A DNA stretch of 64,000 bases from Citrobacter sp. JGM124 (GCF_018257795.1 NZ_JAERJD010000002.1:248001-312000), one strand, 5' to 3'. Shown: positions 17,984 to 28,590, counted from the first letter of the stretch. Notes: generated from the letters alone by a model not told the origin. Numbers and translations: made by a program.

Positions 17984-18281
17984 TTTAACAACGTTAAATG
18001 GCACCCGGTACTTTCCAGTACAATTTCAAATAAAATAAATATTGCGCCAGTGGCAGCCGTTTTGCCGTTGAACTTCACTGATATTCTGGTCAGTAAAACA
18101 AAGTTTTTACAATTTGCGCAAAACCAGTTTTATCTACTGCCCATGCCACATTCCGCCCCTTTTTATCCCTGCTACTGAACAAATATTCATATTATTGCCC
18201 TTTGCCAGGCAAGCCCGCGGATAAATATACTCTTTCTTCATCTGTCAGCCGTTTTTCTTTCCCTTCACGAGAATAAATCTT
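17984..18281. other. Gene-free spacer after the tRNA genes
   Basis: E. coli has ydhR and further genes between valW and pykF; none is seen here. No tRNA-derived attachment-site repeat or integrase remnant is visible. The right end leads into the pykF promoter. Confidence 0.5.
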
Positions 18282-18318
18282 TATAATACGCGCGTTCTTA
18301 ACTTGAAAGGTTTCAGCC
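18282..18318 (+). promoter_or_regulatory. pykF promoter -10 with Cra operator
   Basis: TATAAT at 18282-18287 is followed at 18303-18318 by TTGAAAGGTTTCAGCC, whose reverse complement GGCTGAAACCTTTCAA fits the Cra (FruR) consensus. The operator starts about ten bases past the expected transcription start, a repressing position, which agrees with Cra repression of pykF in E. coli. Confidence 0.7.
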
Positions 18319-18523
18319 CATTGGACTCCTTCTTAATACAACAAAAATCATCCTCATCACCGTCCGCTGAACCACTAGCACATTTTCTTCTGCACGCTTC
18401 TTTTCTGTCACCTATCCTTAATAAGTACTCTTTGCGCAACACGCATACACATTTAAGTTTCGTGGGTTCAGTCCCGCGGGATCAGACTTTAACAATCCTC
18501 CTCAACTTATAGATAAGCTTATT

Positions 18524-19936
18524 ATGAAAAAAACTAAAATTGTTTGTACTATCGGTCCAAAAACTGAATCTGAAGAGATGCTGACCAAAATGCTGGACGC
18601 TGGCATGAACGTTATGCGTTTAAACTTCTCCCACGGTGACTATGCAGAACATGGTCAACGTATTAAAAATTTGCGCAACGTCGTTGCCAAAACCGGTAAA
18701 CCTGCTGCCATACTGCTGGATACCAAAGGCCCGGAAATCCGCACGATTAAACTGGAAGGCGGCAATGATGTCAGCCTGAAAGCAGGACAGACCTTCACGT
18801 TTACCACCGATAAGACCGTGGTCGGTAACAATGAAATTGTTGCTGTCACTTATGAAGGTTTCACCAATGATTTAAGCGTGGGCAACACAGTACTGGTTGA
18901 CGATGGCTTGATTGGCATGGAAGTCATCAGTATTGATGGTAAGCATGTGGTCTGTAAGGTTCTGAATAATGGTGAGCTGGGTGAAAATAAAGGCGTGAAC
19001 CTTCCAGGCGTTTCTATTGCCCTGCCCGCGCTGGCCGAAAAAGATAAACAGGATCTTATCTTCGGTTGTGAACAAGGCGTTGATTTCGTCGCCGCGTCAT
19101 TCATTCGTAAGCGTTCTGATGTTGTCGAAATTCGTGAATTCCTGAAAGCTCACGGGGGTGAAAATATTCATATCATCTCTAAAATTGAAAACCAGGAAGG
19201 TCTGAATAATTTTGACGAGATCCTTGAAGCCTCTGATGGCATCATGGTTGCACGTGGTGACTTGGGTGTTGAAATTCCGGTTGAAGAAGTCATCTTCGCC
19301 CAGAAAATGATGATCGAAAAATGTGTACGCGCACGCAAAGTCGTGATTACCGCGACCCAGATGCTTGACTCAATGATCAAGAACCCACGCCCAACACGTG
19401 CGGAAGCGGGCGATGTGGCTAACGCCATTCTGGACGGTACCGATGCCGTTATGCTTTCTGGCGAGTCTGCCAAAGGTAAATATCCCCTGGAAGCCGTTAC
19501 CATTATGGCAACTATCTGCCAGCGTACCGACCGTGTAATGAACAGCCGTCTTGATAGCAGCTTTGATAACCGTAAATTGCGTATCACTGAAGCTGTGTGT
19601 CGTGGTGCGGTGGAAACAGCAGAAAAACTGGAATCTGTCCTGATTGTTGTGGCGACCCATGGGGGCAAATCCGCTAAAGCTGTGCGTAAATACTTCCCGA
19701 ACGCAACCATCCTGGCACTGACAACCAATGAAATTACCGCTCGTCAGTTACAACTAAGTAAAGGCGTTGTGAGCAATCTGGTGAAAGAGATTGCTTCGAC
19801 TGATGATTTCTACCTGCAAGGTAAAGAAGCCGCCCTGGCGAGTGGCCTGGCGAAGAAAGGTGAAATTGTTGTTATGGTCTCCGGCGCATTGGTTTCCAGC
19901 GGCACAACCAATACCGCTTCAGTACATGTTCTGTAA
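18524..19936 (+). CDS. pykF: Pyruvate kinase I
   Basis: Fructose-1,6-bisphosphate-activated glycolytic enzyme making pyruvate and ATP from phosphoenolpyruvate and ADP. At 470 residues it aligns without gaps to E. coli PykF from [12 protein letters not shown] to NTASVHVL. The active-site signature [14 protein letters not shown] with the catalytic Lys, the [10 protein letters not shown] segment and the C-terminal allosteric domain ([15 protein letters not shown]) are intact. The Cra site upstream and the Cra site at ppsA give opposite control of the pyruvate-phosphoenolpyruvate pair. Confidence 0.99.
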   Translation: MKKTKIVCTIGPKTESEEMLTKMLDAGMNVMRLNFSHGDYAEHGQRIKNLRNVVAKTGKPAAILLDTKGPEIRTIKLEGGNDVSLKAGQTFTFTTDKTVVGNNEIVAVTYEGFTNDLSVGNTVLVDDGLIGMEVISIDGKHVVCKVLNNGELGENKGVNLPGVSIALPALAEKDKQDLIFGCEQGVDFVAASFIRKRSDVVEIREFLKAHGGENIHIISKIENQEGLNNFDEILEASDGIMVARGDLGVEIPVEEVIFAQKMMIEKCVRARKVVITATQMLDSMIKNPRPTRAEAGDVANAILDGTDAVMLSGESAKGKYPLEAVTIMATICQRTDRVMNSRLDSSFDNRKLRITEAVCRGAVETAEKLESVLIVVATHGGKSAKAVRKYFPNATILALTTNEITARQLQLSKGVVSNLVKEIASTDDFYLQGKEAALASGLAKKGEIVVMVSGALVSSGTTNTASVHVL

Positions 19937-19959
19937 TTAACGCCCCGTCGTTGATGATT

Positions 19960-19984
19960 AAAAGCGCCTGCGGGCGCTTTTTTA
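19960..19984 (+). terminator. Intrinsic terminator of pykF
   Basis: AAAAGCGCC-TGCG-GGCGCTTTT followed by further T, starting 24 bases after the pykF stop. Confidence 0.9.
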
Positions 19985-20207
19985 TTGTCAGCGATCCCCT
20001 GTCAGCCGACGAGGAAAGTTAAGCCATTTGCTCTCTTTCTCTTTTTATTTTTAAGTCGGCAAATAAAAACGTCTTTTTTTTATTTATGGCAAGGACCTTA
20101 AATAAGAAACATCTGATCCCGGACACCATTTTTTTTTATTTTTTTCCACTATTCGATGTTTCTTTGAGCGAACGATCAACTTTAAATGCATTATCCTGAA
20201 AAAATTA

Positions 20208-20236
20208 TTCTCAACATAAAAAACTTTGTGTAATAC
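20208..20236 (+). promoter_or_regulatory. lpp promoter
   Basis: TTCTCA (20208-20213) and TAATAC (20231-20236) are separated by 17 bases. This and the downstream leader are nearly identical to the very strong E. coli lpp promoter, and the upstream 200 bases are AT-rich as expected for an UP-type region. Confidence 0.85.
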
Positions 20237-20269
20237 TTACAAGGCTACATGGAGATTAACTCAATCTAG

Positions 20270-20518
<249 letters not shown>

Positions 20519-20531
20519 GAGTAGCTTGATG

Positions 20532-20563
20532 AAAATGGCGCACATTGTGCGCCATTTTTTTTT
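20532..20563 (+). terminator. Intrinsic terminator of lpp
   Basis: AAAATGGCGCAC-ATT-GTGCGCCATTTT is a perfect 12-base stem followed by a long T-run, 13 bases after the stop. Confidence 0.95.
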
Positions 20564-20757
20564 GCCTTTCATTTAAGCCTCTCAGCCGCTCGCTAAACGC
20601 TTTCCATCTGTCAGCCCTGCAACTACCCTCTTTAATGACGGTTAACGTCCTGAAGGCCGTTTAAGGCCCTTACTGGAAGGATGTAAAGTAGTAACAGAAA
20701 AAACAATCTCCATCCTCCCTGAAGAACACCTCAGTCTCCCGGGTCGACGCGGAGTTG

Positions 20758-21168
20758 TCAGAGAACGGCGGTTGTCAGACGCGAACTGCAGCAGAGCTGC
20801 CCTTGTGAATTGTAGATATCAATTTGCCAGACTTGATTATGCCGCCCCACATGGATAGCACGACAGACTCCCCTGACAATCCCCTCTTTTGCTGAACGCA
20901 CATGGTTGGCGTTCACCTCGAGCCCCACCACCTTCTGTTCGCCTTCACAGCATAAATAGCCGGCAACCGATCCCAGCGTTTCCGCCAGGACCACAGAAGC
21001 CCCACCATGTAACAGCCCAAAAGGCTGTCTGGTTCGCTGGTCAACAGGCATCGTGGCTTCCAGCTCATCCGCACCTATCCGTGTAAACTCAATACCTAAG
21101 TGTGCGATCAGGGTGTGGTGGCTCATGCCATTGAGCTGTTCCAGGCTTGCTGTACGTCGCCATAGCAT
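20758..21168 (-). CDS. menI: 1,4-dihydroxy-2-naphthoyl-CoA thioesterase (hotdog fold)
   Basis: Hydrolyses DHNA-CoA in menaquinone synthesis (formerly YdiI). At 136 residues it equals E. coli MenI, and the catalytic Glu63 lies in VVLAETLGSVAG. The hotdog-fold signature QPFGLLHGGASVVLAE is complete. Its ATG overlaps the ydiJ stop by one base (TGATG), so the two are translationally coupled. In E. coli the suf operon lies on its other side; here lpp is the immediate neighbour. Confidence 0.96.
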   Translation of the reverse strand: MLWRRTASLEQLNGMSHHTLIAHLGIEFTRIGADELEATMPVDQRTRQPFGLLHGGASVVLAETLGSVAGYLCCEGEQKVVGLEVNANHVRSAKEGIVRGVCRAIHVGRHNQVWQIDIYNSQGQLCCSSRLTTAVL

Positions 21169-24100
21169 CAGATTATCTCCAGCAAGGCCTGGAGCGGGTG
21201 ACGAACCCCCTGGCCTTCCATTCGTTTGACCTGGCTACGGCATGAATAACCTGTTGCCAGGCAACGCTGGTGTGGTAAACGCTGTAAGGCTTGCTGCCAG
21301 GACAGGGCATAAATCCCTTTGGAATTAGCGTGATTAAGTGTCTCGTGACCATAGGTACCCGCCATACCACAACATCCCACATTCACGCCTTCAAGTTTTG
21401 CGCCAAAATGGGCAAAAATAGCCCCCCACTGCCCGGTACTGGTCGGTAATGCCGTGGTTTCAGTGCAGTGCCCTAAAAGATACCAGGCTTCATCCTCCGA
21501 GGATCGTCTTGCTGTGCCTTCCAGGACGGTCTGTAACCACTCATGTACCAGTTGCACCTGAAACTCGCCCCGCGTCTCTCCCAGTACCTGCCGGTATTCA
21601 TCCCGGTAACAGAGCACTAAGGCTGGGTCGACCCCCACCAACGGCATGCCTAATCGGGCTATCCGATTCAGCAATTCTGACGTTTTACTGGCCGTGCGGG
21701 CAAATCGTTTCAGGAATCCTTTAATGTGCTGGGCTTTGCCATTCGGTGAAAAAGGCAATACCACGGGTTCAAAACCGAGTTTATCCGCCAGTTTGATAAA
21801 ATCAGCCACCACCTGGGCGTCATAAAAGCTGGTGAAGGGGTCCTGCACCACCAGCACCGTTTTAGCCCGACGCTCAGGGCTAAAACTCTCCAGCTGTTCC
21901 AGCGTGGTGTTAGCAGAACGGTGCCCGACCAATTGCTGTTTTAAACTGGGCGTGGATAACAACGGTAAATCGACTAACCCAATATGTCTTTCTGACAATT
22001 TTTGCATCCACGTCTGGCGCATGAAGAAATTAAACATTTTCGGCGCCTGAGCCATCACAGGGGCATACTGTTCTACATTCGCCATCAAATGGTCCCGAAC
22101 AGGGCGCAAATATCGTGTATGGTAAAGTTGTAAAAACCGAGAACGGAAGGCAGGAACATCAATTTTTATCGGGCATTGTGTGGAACACGCTTTACAAGCC
22201 AGGCATCCTGACATTGCCTCTTTCACTTCATGGGAGAAATCATAAGCCCCTTTACGGGCTTGCCAGCTGTTACGTGTGCGCTCGATTAATGAACGCAGGC
22301 TGGTATTCCATTCAGGCAACTGTTGCTCCAGTTTAAGTGGGTCAACGCCTTGTTCAGACAGCATCCGTAGCCATTCCCGTACCAGGGTTGCCCGCCCCTT
22401 AGGTGAATGCAGCCGGTTATGGGTAATTTTCATGGAGGGGCACATGGGGCTTTTGACGTCAAAATTGAAACACAGGCCATTGCCATTGCACTCCATTGCG
22501 CCTCGCCAGGCACTGCGGACAGTGACCGGGATTTGGCGATCGTAGGTACCACGCTTCACCGCATCCACTTTCATCATTGGGGCATGACTGCCCCAGGGCT
22601 GGCATATTTTCCCCGGATTAAGGCGATTATCCGGATCAAAGACGGCTTTAATACGGCAAAGCTCCTCATAAAGCACCTCACCAAAAAATGCCGGGCTATA
22701 TTCAGCCCGGAAGCCTTTGCCATGCTCCCCCCACAGTAAGCCCCCATATTTTGCAGTTAATGCAACCACTTCATCTGAAAGGCTTTTCATGAGTACTTCT
22801 TGCTGTGGATCACACATGTCCAGCGCTGGACGCACATGCAGCACCCCGGCATCCACATGCCCGAACATGCCGTAGCTGAGATTATGGCTATCAAGAAGGG
22901 CACGAAACTCAACAATGTAATCAGCCAAATGCTGTGGAGGCACACAGGTGTCTTCGGCAAAGGGGATCGGTTTCGCCGCCCCTTTCGCATTACCCAGCAA
23001 ACCGACTGCTTTTTTACGCATTGCGTAAATTCTTTCTATATCAATGAGTCGATCGCAAACCTGCCAGCCAATCACCCCGCCTTCGGCATTGGCTATCAGG
23101 TCATTAAGACGTTGGCACAGGGTATCCACCTGCTGATTGATTAGCGTCTCATCATCACCAGCAAACTCAACAATATTGAGGCCCAGCATGGTTTTCCCGG
23201 GGATATCAGTAATTAACTGGCTCACCGAATGCCAGACAATGTCTTCCCGGGCAAGGTTTAATACTGTGGAGTCCACCGTTTCAACAGACAGGGCACGAGC
23301 CTCGACCATGAATGGCGCATTGCGAAGGGCAGAGTTAAACGAATCATATTTTACATTGACCAGACGACGCACTTTTGGCAAAGGAGTTATGTCGAGTTTT
23401 GCCTCGGTAATAAATGCCAGCGTCCCTTCTGAGCCAGTCAGAATGCGCGTCAAGTCAAACTGAGAAAGCGTATCATCAAACACATGGCGTAAATCATAGC
23501 CTGTCAGAAAACGATTCAGCTTTGGAAATTTTTCGAGGATCAGTGCACGATGATCACGGCAGCGGGTCAGTACCTGATGGTAAACGCGCCCCACAACCCC
23601 CTCTTCCTGTCCCCTGGCTTCGGCAAGTGCAGTAGGCATCGGGTAAGTATTAAGAGTCTCTCCGCCCATTAAAACCGCGGTTACCCCCAGGACATGGTCT
23701 GATGTTTTGCCATAAACCAGTGATCCTTGCCCGGAGGCATCCGTATTGATCATGCCTCCAAGGGTGGCTCGGTTGCTGGTAGAGAGCTCTGGGGCAAAGA
23801 AATACCCATAGGGTTTAAGGTATTGGTTAAGCTGATCTTTAATCACCCCCGCTTCGACACGCACCCAGCCTTCTTCCAGGTTTATCTCCAGGATGTGGTT
23901 CATATAGCGGGACATATCGACCACAATGCCACGGTTCAGAGCCTGGCCATTGGTCCCGGTACCGCCACCACGTGGCGTAAAAACCAGCGAAGTGAAAGCA
24001 GGCTCGCTGGCAAGCCGAGTGATTAACGCCACATCCTGGGTAGAGCGAGGAAAAACTACCGCATCAGGCAACAGTTGATAGATACTGTTGTCCGTTGCCA

Positions 24101-24221
24101 TGGTTAGACGATCGGCATAGCGCGTAGCGCTATCTCCAGTAAAACCTTGCTGCTCCAGCGCTTTTAAAAAATTGAGCACCGTTTTTTCCACACCAGGTGC
24201 TTGAGAAATTTGTGGGATCAT
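21168..24221 (-). CDS. ydiJ: FAD/iron-sulfur D-2-hydroxyglutarate dehydrogenase YdiJ
   Basis: Large fused oxidoreductase of 1017 residues, as long as E. coli YdiJ, which oxidises D-2-hydroxyglutarate. The N-terminal half is an FAD-linked oxidase of the glycolate/D-lactate dehydrogenase type: VVFPRSTQDVALI, FTPRGGGTGTNGQAL and LGGMINTDASGQGS bind FAD. From about residue 660, SGCLACKACSTQCP is a 4Fe-4S cysteine cluster, and a CCG-type domain follows near the C-terminus (VGCCGMAGTYGHE). It is upstream of menI in one transcript. A PUR-box-like site lies 31-46 bases before its start. Confidence 0.95.
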   Translation of the reverse strand: MIPQISQAPGVEKTVLNFLKALEQQGFTGDSATRYADRLTMATDNSIYQLLPDAVVFPRSTQDVALITRLASEPAFTSLVFTPRGGGTGTNGQALNRGIVVDMSRYMNHILEINLEEGWVRVEAGVIKDQLNQYLKPYGYFFAPELSTSNRATLGGMINTDASGQGSLVYGKTSDHVLGVTAVLMGGETLNTYPMPTALAEARGQEEGVVGRVYHQVLTRCRDHRALILEKFPKLNRFLTGYDLRHVFDDTLSQFDLTRILTGSEGTLAFITEAKLDITPLPKVRRLVNVKYDSFNSALRNAPFMVEARALSVETVDSTVLNLAREDIVWHSVSQLITDIPGKTMLGLNIVEFAGDDETLINQQVDTLCQRLNDLIANAEGGVIGWQVCDRLIDIERIYAMRKKAVGLLGNAKGAAKPIPFAEDTCVPPQHLADYIVEFRALLDSHNLSYGMFGHVDAGVLHVRPALDMCDPQQEVLMKSLSDEVVALTAKYGGLLWGEHGKGFRAEYSPAFFGEVLYEELCRIKAVFDPDNRLNPGKICQPWGSHAPMMKVDAVKRGTYDRQIPVTVRSAWRGAMECNGNGLCFNFDVKSPMCPSMKITHNRLHSPKGRATLVREWLRMLSEQGVDPLKLEQQLPEWNTSLRSLIERTRNSWQARKGAYDFSHEVKEAMSGCLACKACSTQCPIKIDVPAFRSRFLQLYHTRYLRPVRDHLMANVEQYAPVMAQAPKMFNFFMRQTWMQKLSERHIGLVDLPLLSTPSLKQQLVGHRSANTTLEQLESFSPERRAKTVLVVQDPFTSFYDAQVVADFIKLADKLGFEPVVLPFSPNGKAQHIKGFLKRFARTASKTSELLNRIARLGMPLVGVDPALVLCYRDEYRQVLGETRGEFQVQLVHEWLQTVLEGTARRSSEDEAWYLLGHCTETTALPTSTGQWGAIFAHFGAKLEGVNVGCCGMAGTYGHETLNHANSKGIYALSWQQALQRLPHQRCLATGYSCRSQVKRMEGQGVRHPLQALLEII

Positions 24222-24251
24222 TGATTCGCCGACCCTGTTTATAATCGTTGT

Positions 24252-24267
24252 AAGTTATCGTTTGCGT
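24252..24267. promoter_or_regulatory. PUR-box-like site between ydiJ and ydiK
   Basis: Read on the minus strand this is ACGCAAACGATAACTT, whose ACGCAAACG half is a perfect PUR-box half-site (about 12 of 16 overall). It is 31-46 bases upstream of ydiJ and about 155 bases upstream of ydiK, so either gene could be controlled by PurR. Confidence 0.5.
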
Positions 24268-24421
24268 CTCTTTTTTTATCATACTTCATTAAAAGTTGCG
24301 GTAGTTATTTAAGATAATAAGACGCTCAGTAGCCTTGTTAAAAACCGACAACATGCACCATGATTCTGTTTTCAGTTAACGTTGTTTACACATTTTTGCT
24401 GTTTCTTAAGGTGATTATTCC

Positions 24422-25543
24422 ATGGTTAAAACCAATCAGCCCGAGGATCTTCTGCGGATAGTCCTCTCTGTTTTATGTATGTCAGTGATGATCGTCGCCT
24501 GTATCTGGATAATCCGCCCTTTCTTATTGGGGCTGGCATGGGCCGGTACCATCGTTATCACTTCCTGGCCTCTGCTTATCAAGCTAGAACGCCTGTTATG
24601 GGGAAAACGTATTCTTGCCGTCATCGCCATGATGCTCCTGCTAATCATGATTTTTGTTATTCCTATCTCATTACTTGCCAGCAGCCTGGTACAAAACAGT
24701 GCCCCGCTGATTGAATGGGCGAAAGAGGGCCATTTTGTTCTGCCCACCCTCGACTGGCTTCATGACATCCCCGTGGTGGGTAATTCATTGCATAACTTAT
24801 GGAATAGCCTGCTAAACAGTGGTGGCAATGCCCTGTTTGACCGTGTTAAGCCCTATATTGGTATGACCACAAGTTGGTTTCTGAACCAGGCAATACAAAT
24901 TGGTAGCCTGTTCATCCATTTAGGCCTGATGCTGTTATTCAGTATTGTGCTGTTTGCCAAAGGGGAAAGTATCGGCTTCAGTCTCCGTCATTTTGCTGCA
25001 CGTCTTGCTCCCAGACGCGGTGATGCCGCAGTCATTCTCGCCTCTCAGGCCATTCGCGCTGTAGCTCTGGGTGTTGTGGTCACCGCATTGGCACAGGGGA
25101 TTTTGGGCGGTATTGGCTTGGCAATATCGGGGATTCCATTTGCCTCATTGCTCACGGTGGTAATGATTCTTTGCTGCCTGGTTCAGGTGGGCCCATTACT
25201 GGTTCTGGTACCCGCCATTATTTGGCTTTACTGGAGTGGTGATGCTACCTGGGGCACGCTGCTACTGATCTGGAGTTGTGTGGTAGGAACCATGGACAGT
25301 GTTATCCGCCCGGTGCTGATCCGCATGGGTGCTGATCTGCCAATGGTCCTGATTCTGTGTGGTGTTATCGGCGGTTTAATTGCCTTTGGTCTGATTGGCT
25401 TGTTTATTGGCCCAATGCTGCTGGCTGTCTCCTACCGTCTGGTGCTTGTCTGGATGGATGAAGTCCCTGAACCTCATGACGCCCCCCATAAAGTCATAGA
25501 GCAGATAGAAGAAAATATGCATCAGGAAGCCAGTGACAAATAA
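24422..25543 (+). CDS. ydiK: AI-2E family inner-membrane protein YdiK
   Basis: Polytopic protein of the UPF0118/AI-2 exporter (TqsA-like) family; substrate unknown. It has 373 residues and about eight hydrophobic spans. The family core is seen at AIRAVALGVVVTALAQGILGG and GADLPMVLILCGVIGGLIAF, followed by GLIGLFIGPMLLAV. The C-terminus is acidic. It aligns along its length with E. coli YdiK (about 370 residues), and rprA follows, as in E. coli. Confidence 0.93.
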   Translation: MVKTNQPEDLLRIVLSVLCMSVMIVACIWIIRPFLLGLAWAGTIVITSWPLLIKLERLLWGKRILAVIAMMLLLIMIFVIPISLLASSLVQNSAPLIEWAKEGHFVLPTLDWLHDIPVVGNSLHNLWNSLLNSGGNALFDRVKPYIGMTTSWFLNQAIQIGSLFIHLGLMLLFSIVLFAKGESIGFSLRHFAARLAPRRGDAAVILASQAIRAVALGVVVTALAQGILGGIGLAISGIPFASLLTVVMILCCLVQVGPLLVLVPAIIWLYWSGDATWGTLLLIWSCVVGTMDSVIRPVLIRMGADLPMVLILCGVIGGLIAFGLIGLFIGPMLLAVSYRLVLVWMDEVPEPHDAPHKVIEQIEENMHQEASDK

Positions 25544-25618
25544 GTGATGCGACTGAGTGGGAAGGATATCGCCTGTTTTCTGTGATGCCCTTAACACTCT
25601 TTTTTCCTTCACTGACGA

Positions 25619-25633
25619 TTGGGATGAATCCGA
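25619..25633 (+). promoter_or_regulatory. Candidate RcsB box upstream of rprA
   Basis: TTGGGATGAATCCGA contains the inverted repeat GGAT-GA-ATCC and is centred about 42 bases before the predicted rprA start. Activation of rprA by RcsB is established in E. coli; the match to the RcsB consensus is only approximate. Confidence 0.45.
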
Positions 25634-25667
25634 ATGACGCTGCACAGGTGAGTATCTAATATCAAAG

Positions 25668-25767
25668 AATAAACTCGTGCAACAACCTCATCCCCCATGG
25701 GTTGCTCAGACCTCCCCCGGGACAAATTGCTGTGTAGTCTTTGCCCATCTTTGATGGGCTTTTTTTT
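25668..25767 (+). ncRNA. rprA: Small RNA RprA
   Basis: Hfq-dependent sRNA that in E. coli opens the rpoS leader and is induced by the Rcs phosphorelay. The last 45 bases, AATTGCTGTGTAGTCTTTGCC onward, match E. coli RprA closely, including the terminator GCCCATC-TTT-GATGGGC with eight T. The place after ydiK is also conserved. The 5' half differs: a GCAAC...GTTGC stem replaces the E. coli one. The start is inferred from the -10-like TAATAT at 25657-25662 and the usual length of about 105 nt, so it may be off by a few bases. Confidence 0.85.
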
Positions 25768-25798
25768 GCGCTTAAATACCACAGGTTTGAACAGAACA

Positions 25799-25842
25799 GC
25801 CCCCGGCGTGGGTGTTCCACGTTCCGGGGGCCGTTTTGTTTT
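25799..25842. terminator. GC-rich terminator between rprA and ppsA
   Basis: GCCCCCGG-CGTGG pairs with CCACG-TT-CCGGGGGC. Plus-strand read-through from rprA meets CGTTTTGTTTT after it; ppsA on the minus strand ends just to its right, so it probably serves both. Confidence 0.7.
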
Positions 25843-25856
25843 ATCAGCGAAAAAAA

Positions 25857-28235
25857 TCAGCGGGCTTGTTCTGCCAGACTCAACCAGGTTTGCACCACCG
25901 AGTCTGGGTTCAGCGACAGGCTATCAATTCCCTGTTCCATCAGCCAGACGGCAAAATCTTCATGGTCAGAAGGGCCCTGACCACAAATCCCGACATATTT
26001 CCCTTGTTTTTTCGCTGCATGAATCGCCATCGACAGTAATGCTTTGACCGCGTCATTACGTTCATCAAACAGCGCCGAGACAACCCCGGAATCACGATCA
26101 AGCCCCAAAGTCAGCTGGGTCATATCATTAGAGCCGATAGAAAACCCGTCGAAGTACTCAAGGAATTGATCCGCAAGCAATGCGTTAGACGGGATTTCAC
26201 ACATCATAATCAGCTTCAGCCCATTTTCACCACGTTTTAGCCCCTGGCGTGCCAGCTCTTCAACCACCGCTTTCGCCTGGGCAACCGTGCGCACAAAGGG
26301 CACCATCACTTCCACGTTAGTTAAGCCCATGTCATTGCGCACCCGCTTCATGGCGGCACATTCCAGCGCAAAGCAGTCACGGAAGCTGTCAGCCACATAA
26401 CGACCTGCACCACGGAAGCCCAGCATCGGGTTCTCTTCTTCTGGCTCGTAAGGCTCCCCACCTACCAGGTTGGCGTACTCATTAGACTTAAAATCCGAGA
26501 GACGTACAATGACACGCTTCGGCCAGAAAGCAGCACCAAGGGTCGCAATGCCTTCGGTTAAACGCCCCACATAGAATTCAGTCGGACTATCGTAGCCCTT
26601 CATCAGGGTACGTATTTCTGCTTGCAGCTCGGGAGATTGCTGGTCAAATTCAAGCAGCGCCTGGGGATGAACGCCTATCATGCGGTTGATAATGAACTCA
26701 AGCCGGGCCAGCCCGACCCCTTCATTCGGTAAGCAGGCAAAGTCAAAAGCCCGATCCGGGTTACCTATGTTCATCATGATCTTTAGCGGTAAATCTGGCA
26801 TTTTGTCCACCGTAGAGCTTTTGACACTAAAGTCGAGTAACTCACTGTAGACATATCCAGTATCCCCTTCAGCACAAGAGACGGTGACACTTTGCCCCTC
26901 GGTGATGCGATCAGTTGCATCACCACAACCGACTACGGCAGGTATGCCTAACTCACGGGCGATGATCGCCGCATGACAGGTTCTCCCGCCCCGGTTGGTC
27001 ACAATGGCGGCCGCCTTTTTCATGATAGGTTCCCAGTCCGGGTCTGTCATATCAGTGACCAGCACATCCCCCGGTTCAATGCGATGCATCTCGCCAATAT
27101 CGTGAATCACTTTCACCACACCGGCACCAATGCGATGCCCAATCGCACGCCCTTCCGCCAGGATGTTACCCTGGGCGTGAAGCTGGTAACGTTCCATTAC
27201 CTGCCCTTGAGAACGTACCGTTTCAGGACGAGCCTGGACGACAAAGAGTTTTCCCGTATGCCCGTCTTTGGCCCATTCAATATCCATCGGACGGCCATAG
27301 TGTTTTTCAATTTGTATCGCTTGCTGGGCCAGTTGCTGAACTTCTTCATCCGTGACAGAGAAGCGATCACGCTCAACGTCGGGTACCTCTTCGATGCGAA
27401 CTTGCTTACCATGCTCTTGTGTTGCGGCATAGACCATACGAATCTTTTTTGATCCCATCGTGCGGCGCACTATCGCGGGTCTTCCCGCTGCCAGAGTGGG
27501 TTTATGTACATAGAACTCATCCGGGTTAACCGCTCCCTGCACAACCATTTCACCCAGCCCCAGGGCGGAAGTAATGAAGACCACCTGGTCAAAACCCGAC
27601 TCAGTATCAATAGAGAACATCACCCCGGACGAGGCTAAATCGGAACGCACCATGCGCTGAACACCGGCAGACAACGCCACCCCCCGGTGGTCATAGCCCT
27701 GATGTACGCGGTAAGAGATAGCCCGGTCATTAAATAGCGAGGCAAACACATGTTTGACTGCTACCAGCACCGCCTCAAACCCCTGAACGTTCAGGAAGGT
27801 TTCTTGCTGCCCGGCAAATGAAGCATCAGGCATATCCTCGGCCGTGGCGGAAGAACGCACAGCAAATGAGGCCTGATCATCATCCGCAGAAAGCGTCTGA
27901 TAGGCTTCACGGATCGCGGTTTCCAGTTCAGGCTGGAACGGTGTCTCGATGATCCATTGCCTGATTTGTGCCCCGGCGTTCGTCAGTTGATGAATATCAT
28001 CTATATCAGTCACATCCAGTAACGCGTAGATGCGTTGATTCACACCACTTTGGTCAAGAAACTGATTAAACGCGTCGGCGGTAGTCGCAAAACCATTAGG
28101 TACAGACACGCCCATACCTGAAAGATTTGTAATCATTTCTCCCAGGGAGGCATTTTTGCCCCCGACCTTGTCTACATCATTCATACCAAGTTGGTTATAC
28201 CAAAGTACCAGTGGTGAAGAATCAGTATTGGGCAT
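25857..28235 (-). CDS. ppsA: Phosphoenolpyruvate synthase
   Basis: Converts pyruvate and ATP to phosphoenolpyruvate, AMP and phosphate for gluconeogenesis. With the ATG at 28235 (AAGGA upstream) it has 792 residues, the E. coli length; a TTG one codon earlier is less likely. The N-terminal ATP-binding domain is followed by the swivelling phosphohistidine domain with [15 protein letters not shown] (His421 by E. coli numbering), then the TIM-barrel PEP domain ending with [19 protein letters not shown] and CGQGPSDHE. Its regulator ppsR is divergent, and a Cra site lies upstream. Confidence 0.98.
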   Translation of the reverse strand: MPNTDSSPLVLWYNQLGMNDVDKVGGKNASLGEMITNLSGMGVSVPNGFATTADAFNQFLDQSGVNQRIYALLDVTDIDDIHQLTNAGAQIRQWIIETPFQPELETAIREAYQTLSADDDQASFAVRSSATAEDMPDASFAGQQETFLNVQGFEAVLVAVKHVFASLFNDRAISYRVHQGYDHRGVALSAGVQRMVRSDLASSGVMFSIDTESGFDQVVFITSALGLGEMVVQGAVNPDEFYVHKPTLAAGRPAIVRRTMGSKKIRMVYAATQEHGKQVRIEEVPDVERDRFSVTDEEVQQLAQQAIQIEKHYGRPMDIEWAKDGHTGKLFVVQARPETVRSQGQVMERYQLHAQGNILAEGRAIGHRIGAGVVKVIHDIGEMHRIEPGDVLVTDMTDPDWEPIMKKAAAIVTNRGGRTCHAAIIARELGIPAVVGCGDATDRITEGQSVTVSCAEGDTGYVYSELLDFSVKSSTVDKMPDLPLKIMMNIGNPDRAFDFACLPNEGVGLARLEFIINRMIGVHPQALLEFDQQSPELQAEIRTLMKGYDSPTEFYVGRLTEGIATLGAAFWPKRVIVRLSDFKSNEYANLVGGEPYEPEEENPMLGFRGAGRYVADSFRDCFALECAAMKRVRNDMGLTNVEVMVPFVRTVAQAKAVVEELARQGLKRGENGLKLIMMCEIPSNALLADQFLEYFDGFSIGSNDMTQLTLGLDRDSGVVSALFDERNDAVKALLSMAIHAAKKQGKYVGICGQGPSDHEDFAVWLMEQGIDSLSLNPDSVVQTWLSLAEQAR

Positions 28236-28322
28236 CAAAGCAATCCTTTTTTAAAATGAATGGGTATAAGAAATACCAGACTTCTTAATAAGCTTTGCAT
28301 ATTCCGCGATAAGAATGAACCT

Positions 28323-28338
28323 GGTGAATCGTTCAAGC
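28323..28338. promoter_or_regulatory. Cra operator upstream of ppsA
   Basis: GGTGAATCGTTCAAGC is a good match to the Cra consensus and lies 88-103 bases upstream of ppsA, the activating position known in E. coli. Confidence 0.7.
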
Positions 28339-28590
28339 AAAAAATTTTTTTTAATTTTTCATATAAATCAGTATGAGAGTTAATCCAATGATTAATAATG
28401 AATTATATAAAAAAAAGCCAAATAGTGACCCGAATAAATCAATAAAGTATTATTTTCAGTGTGAATGAAAGGCACTGGCTCATGAATTTTTTAACCAAAA
28501 ACTCATCATCGATGTTCAACATCATTTACCCTGCCATCTGTCATCTTTTCATTTATGCTGTCATTCAAGATCACAACGACAGGGTTAACT

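Noticed and set aside
17802..17984. 60-codon minus-strand frame across the two tRNA genes
   Set aside because: It consists of translated tRNA sequence (the repeated PTMSRWCSNQLSY pattern), a well-known annotation artefact.
19168..19728. 186-codon open frame antisense to pykF
   Set aside because: It lies fully inside a highly conserved gene in the opposite direction, has no family resemblance and no ribosome site; it follows from pykF codon usage.
26973..27452. 159-codon open frame antisense to ppsA
   Set aside because: Shadow of ppsA with no independent support.
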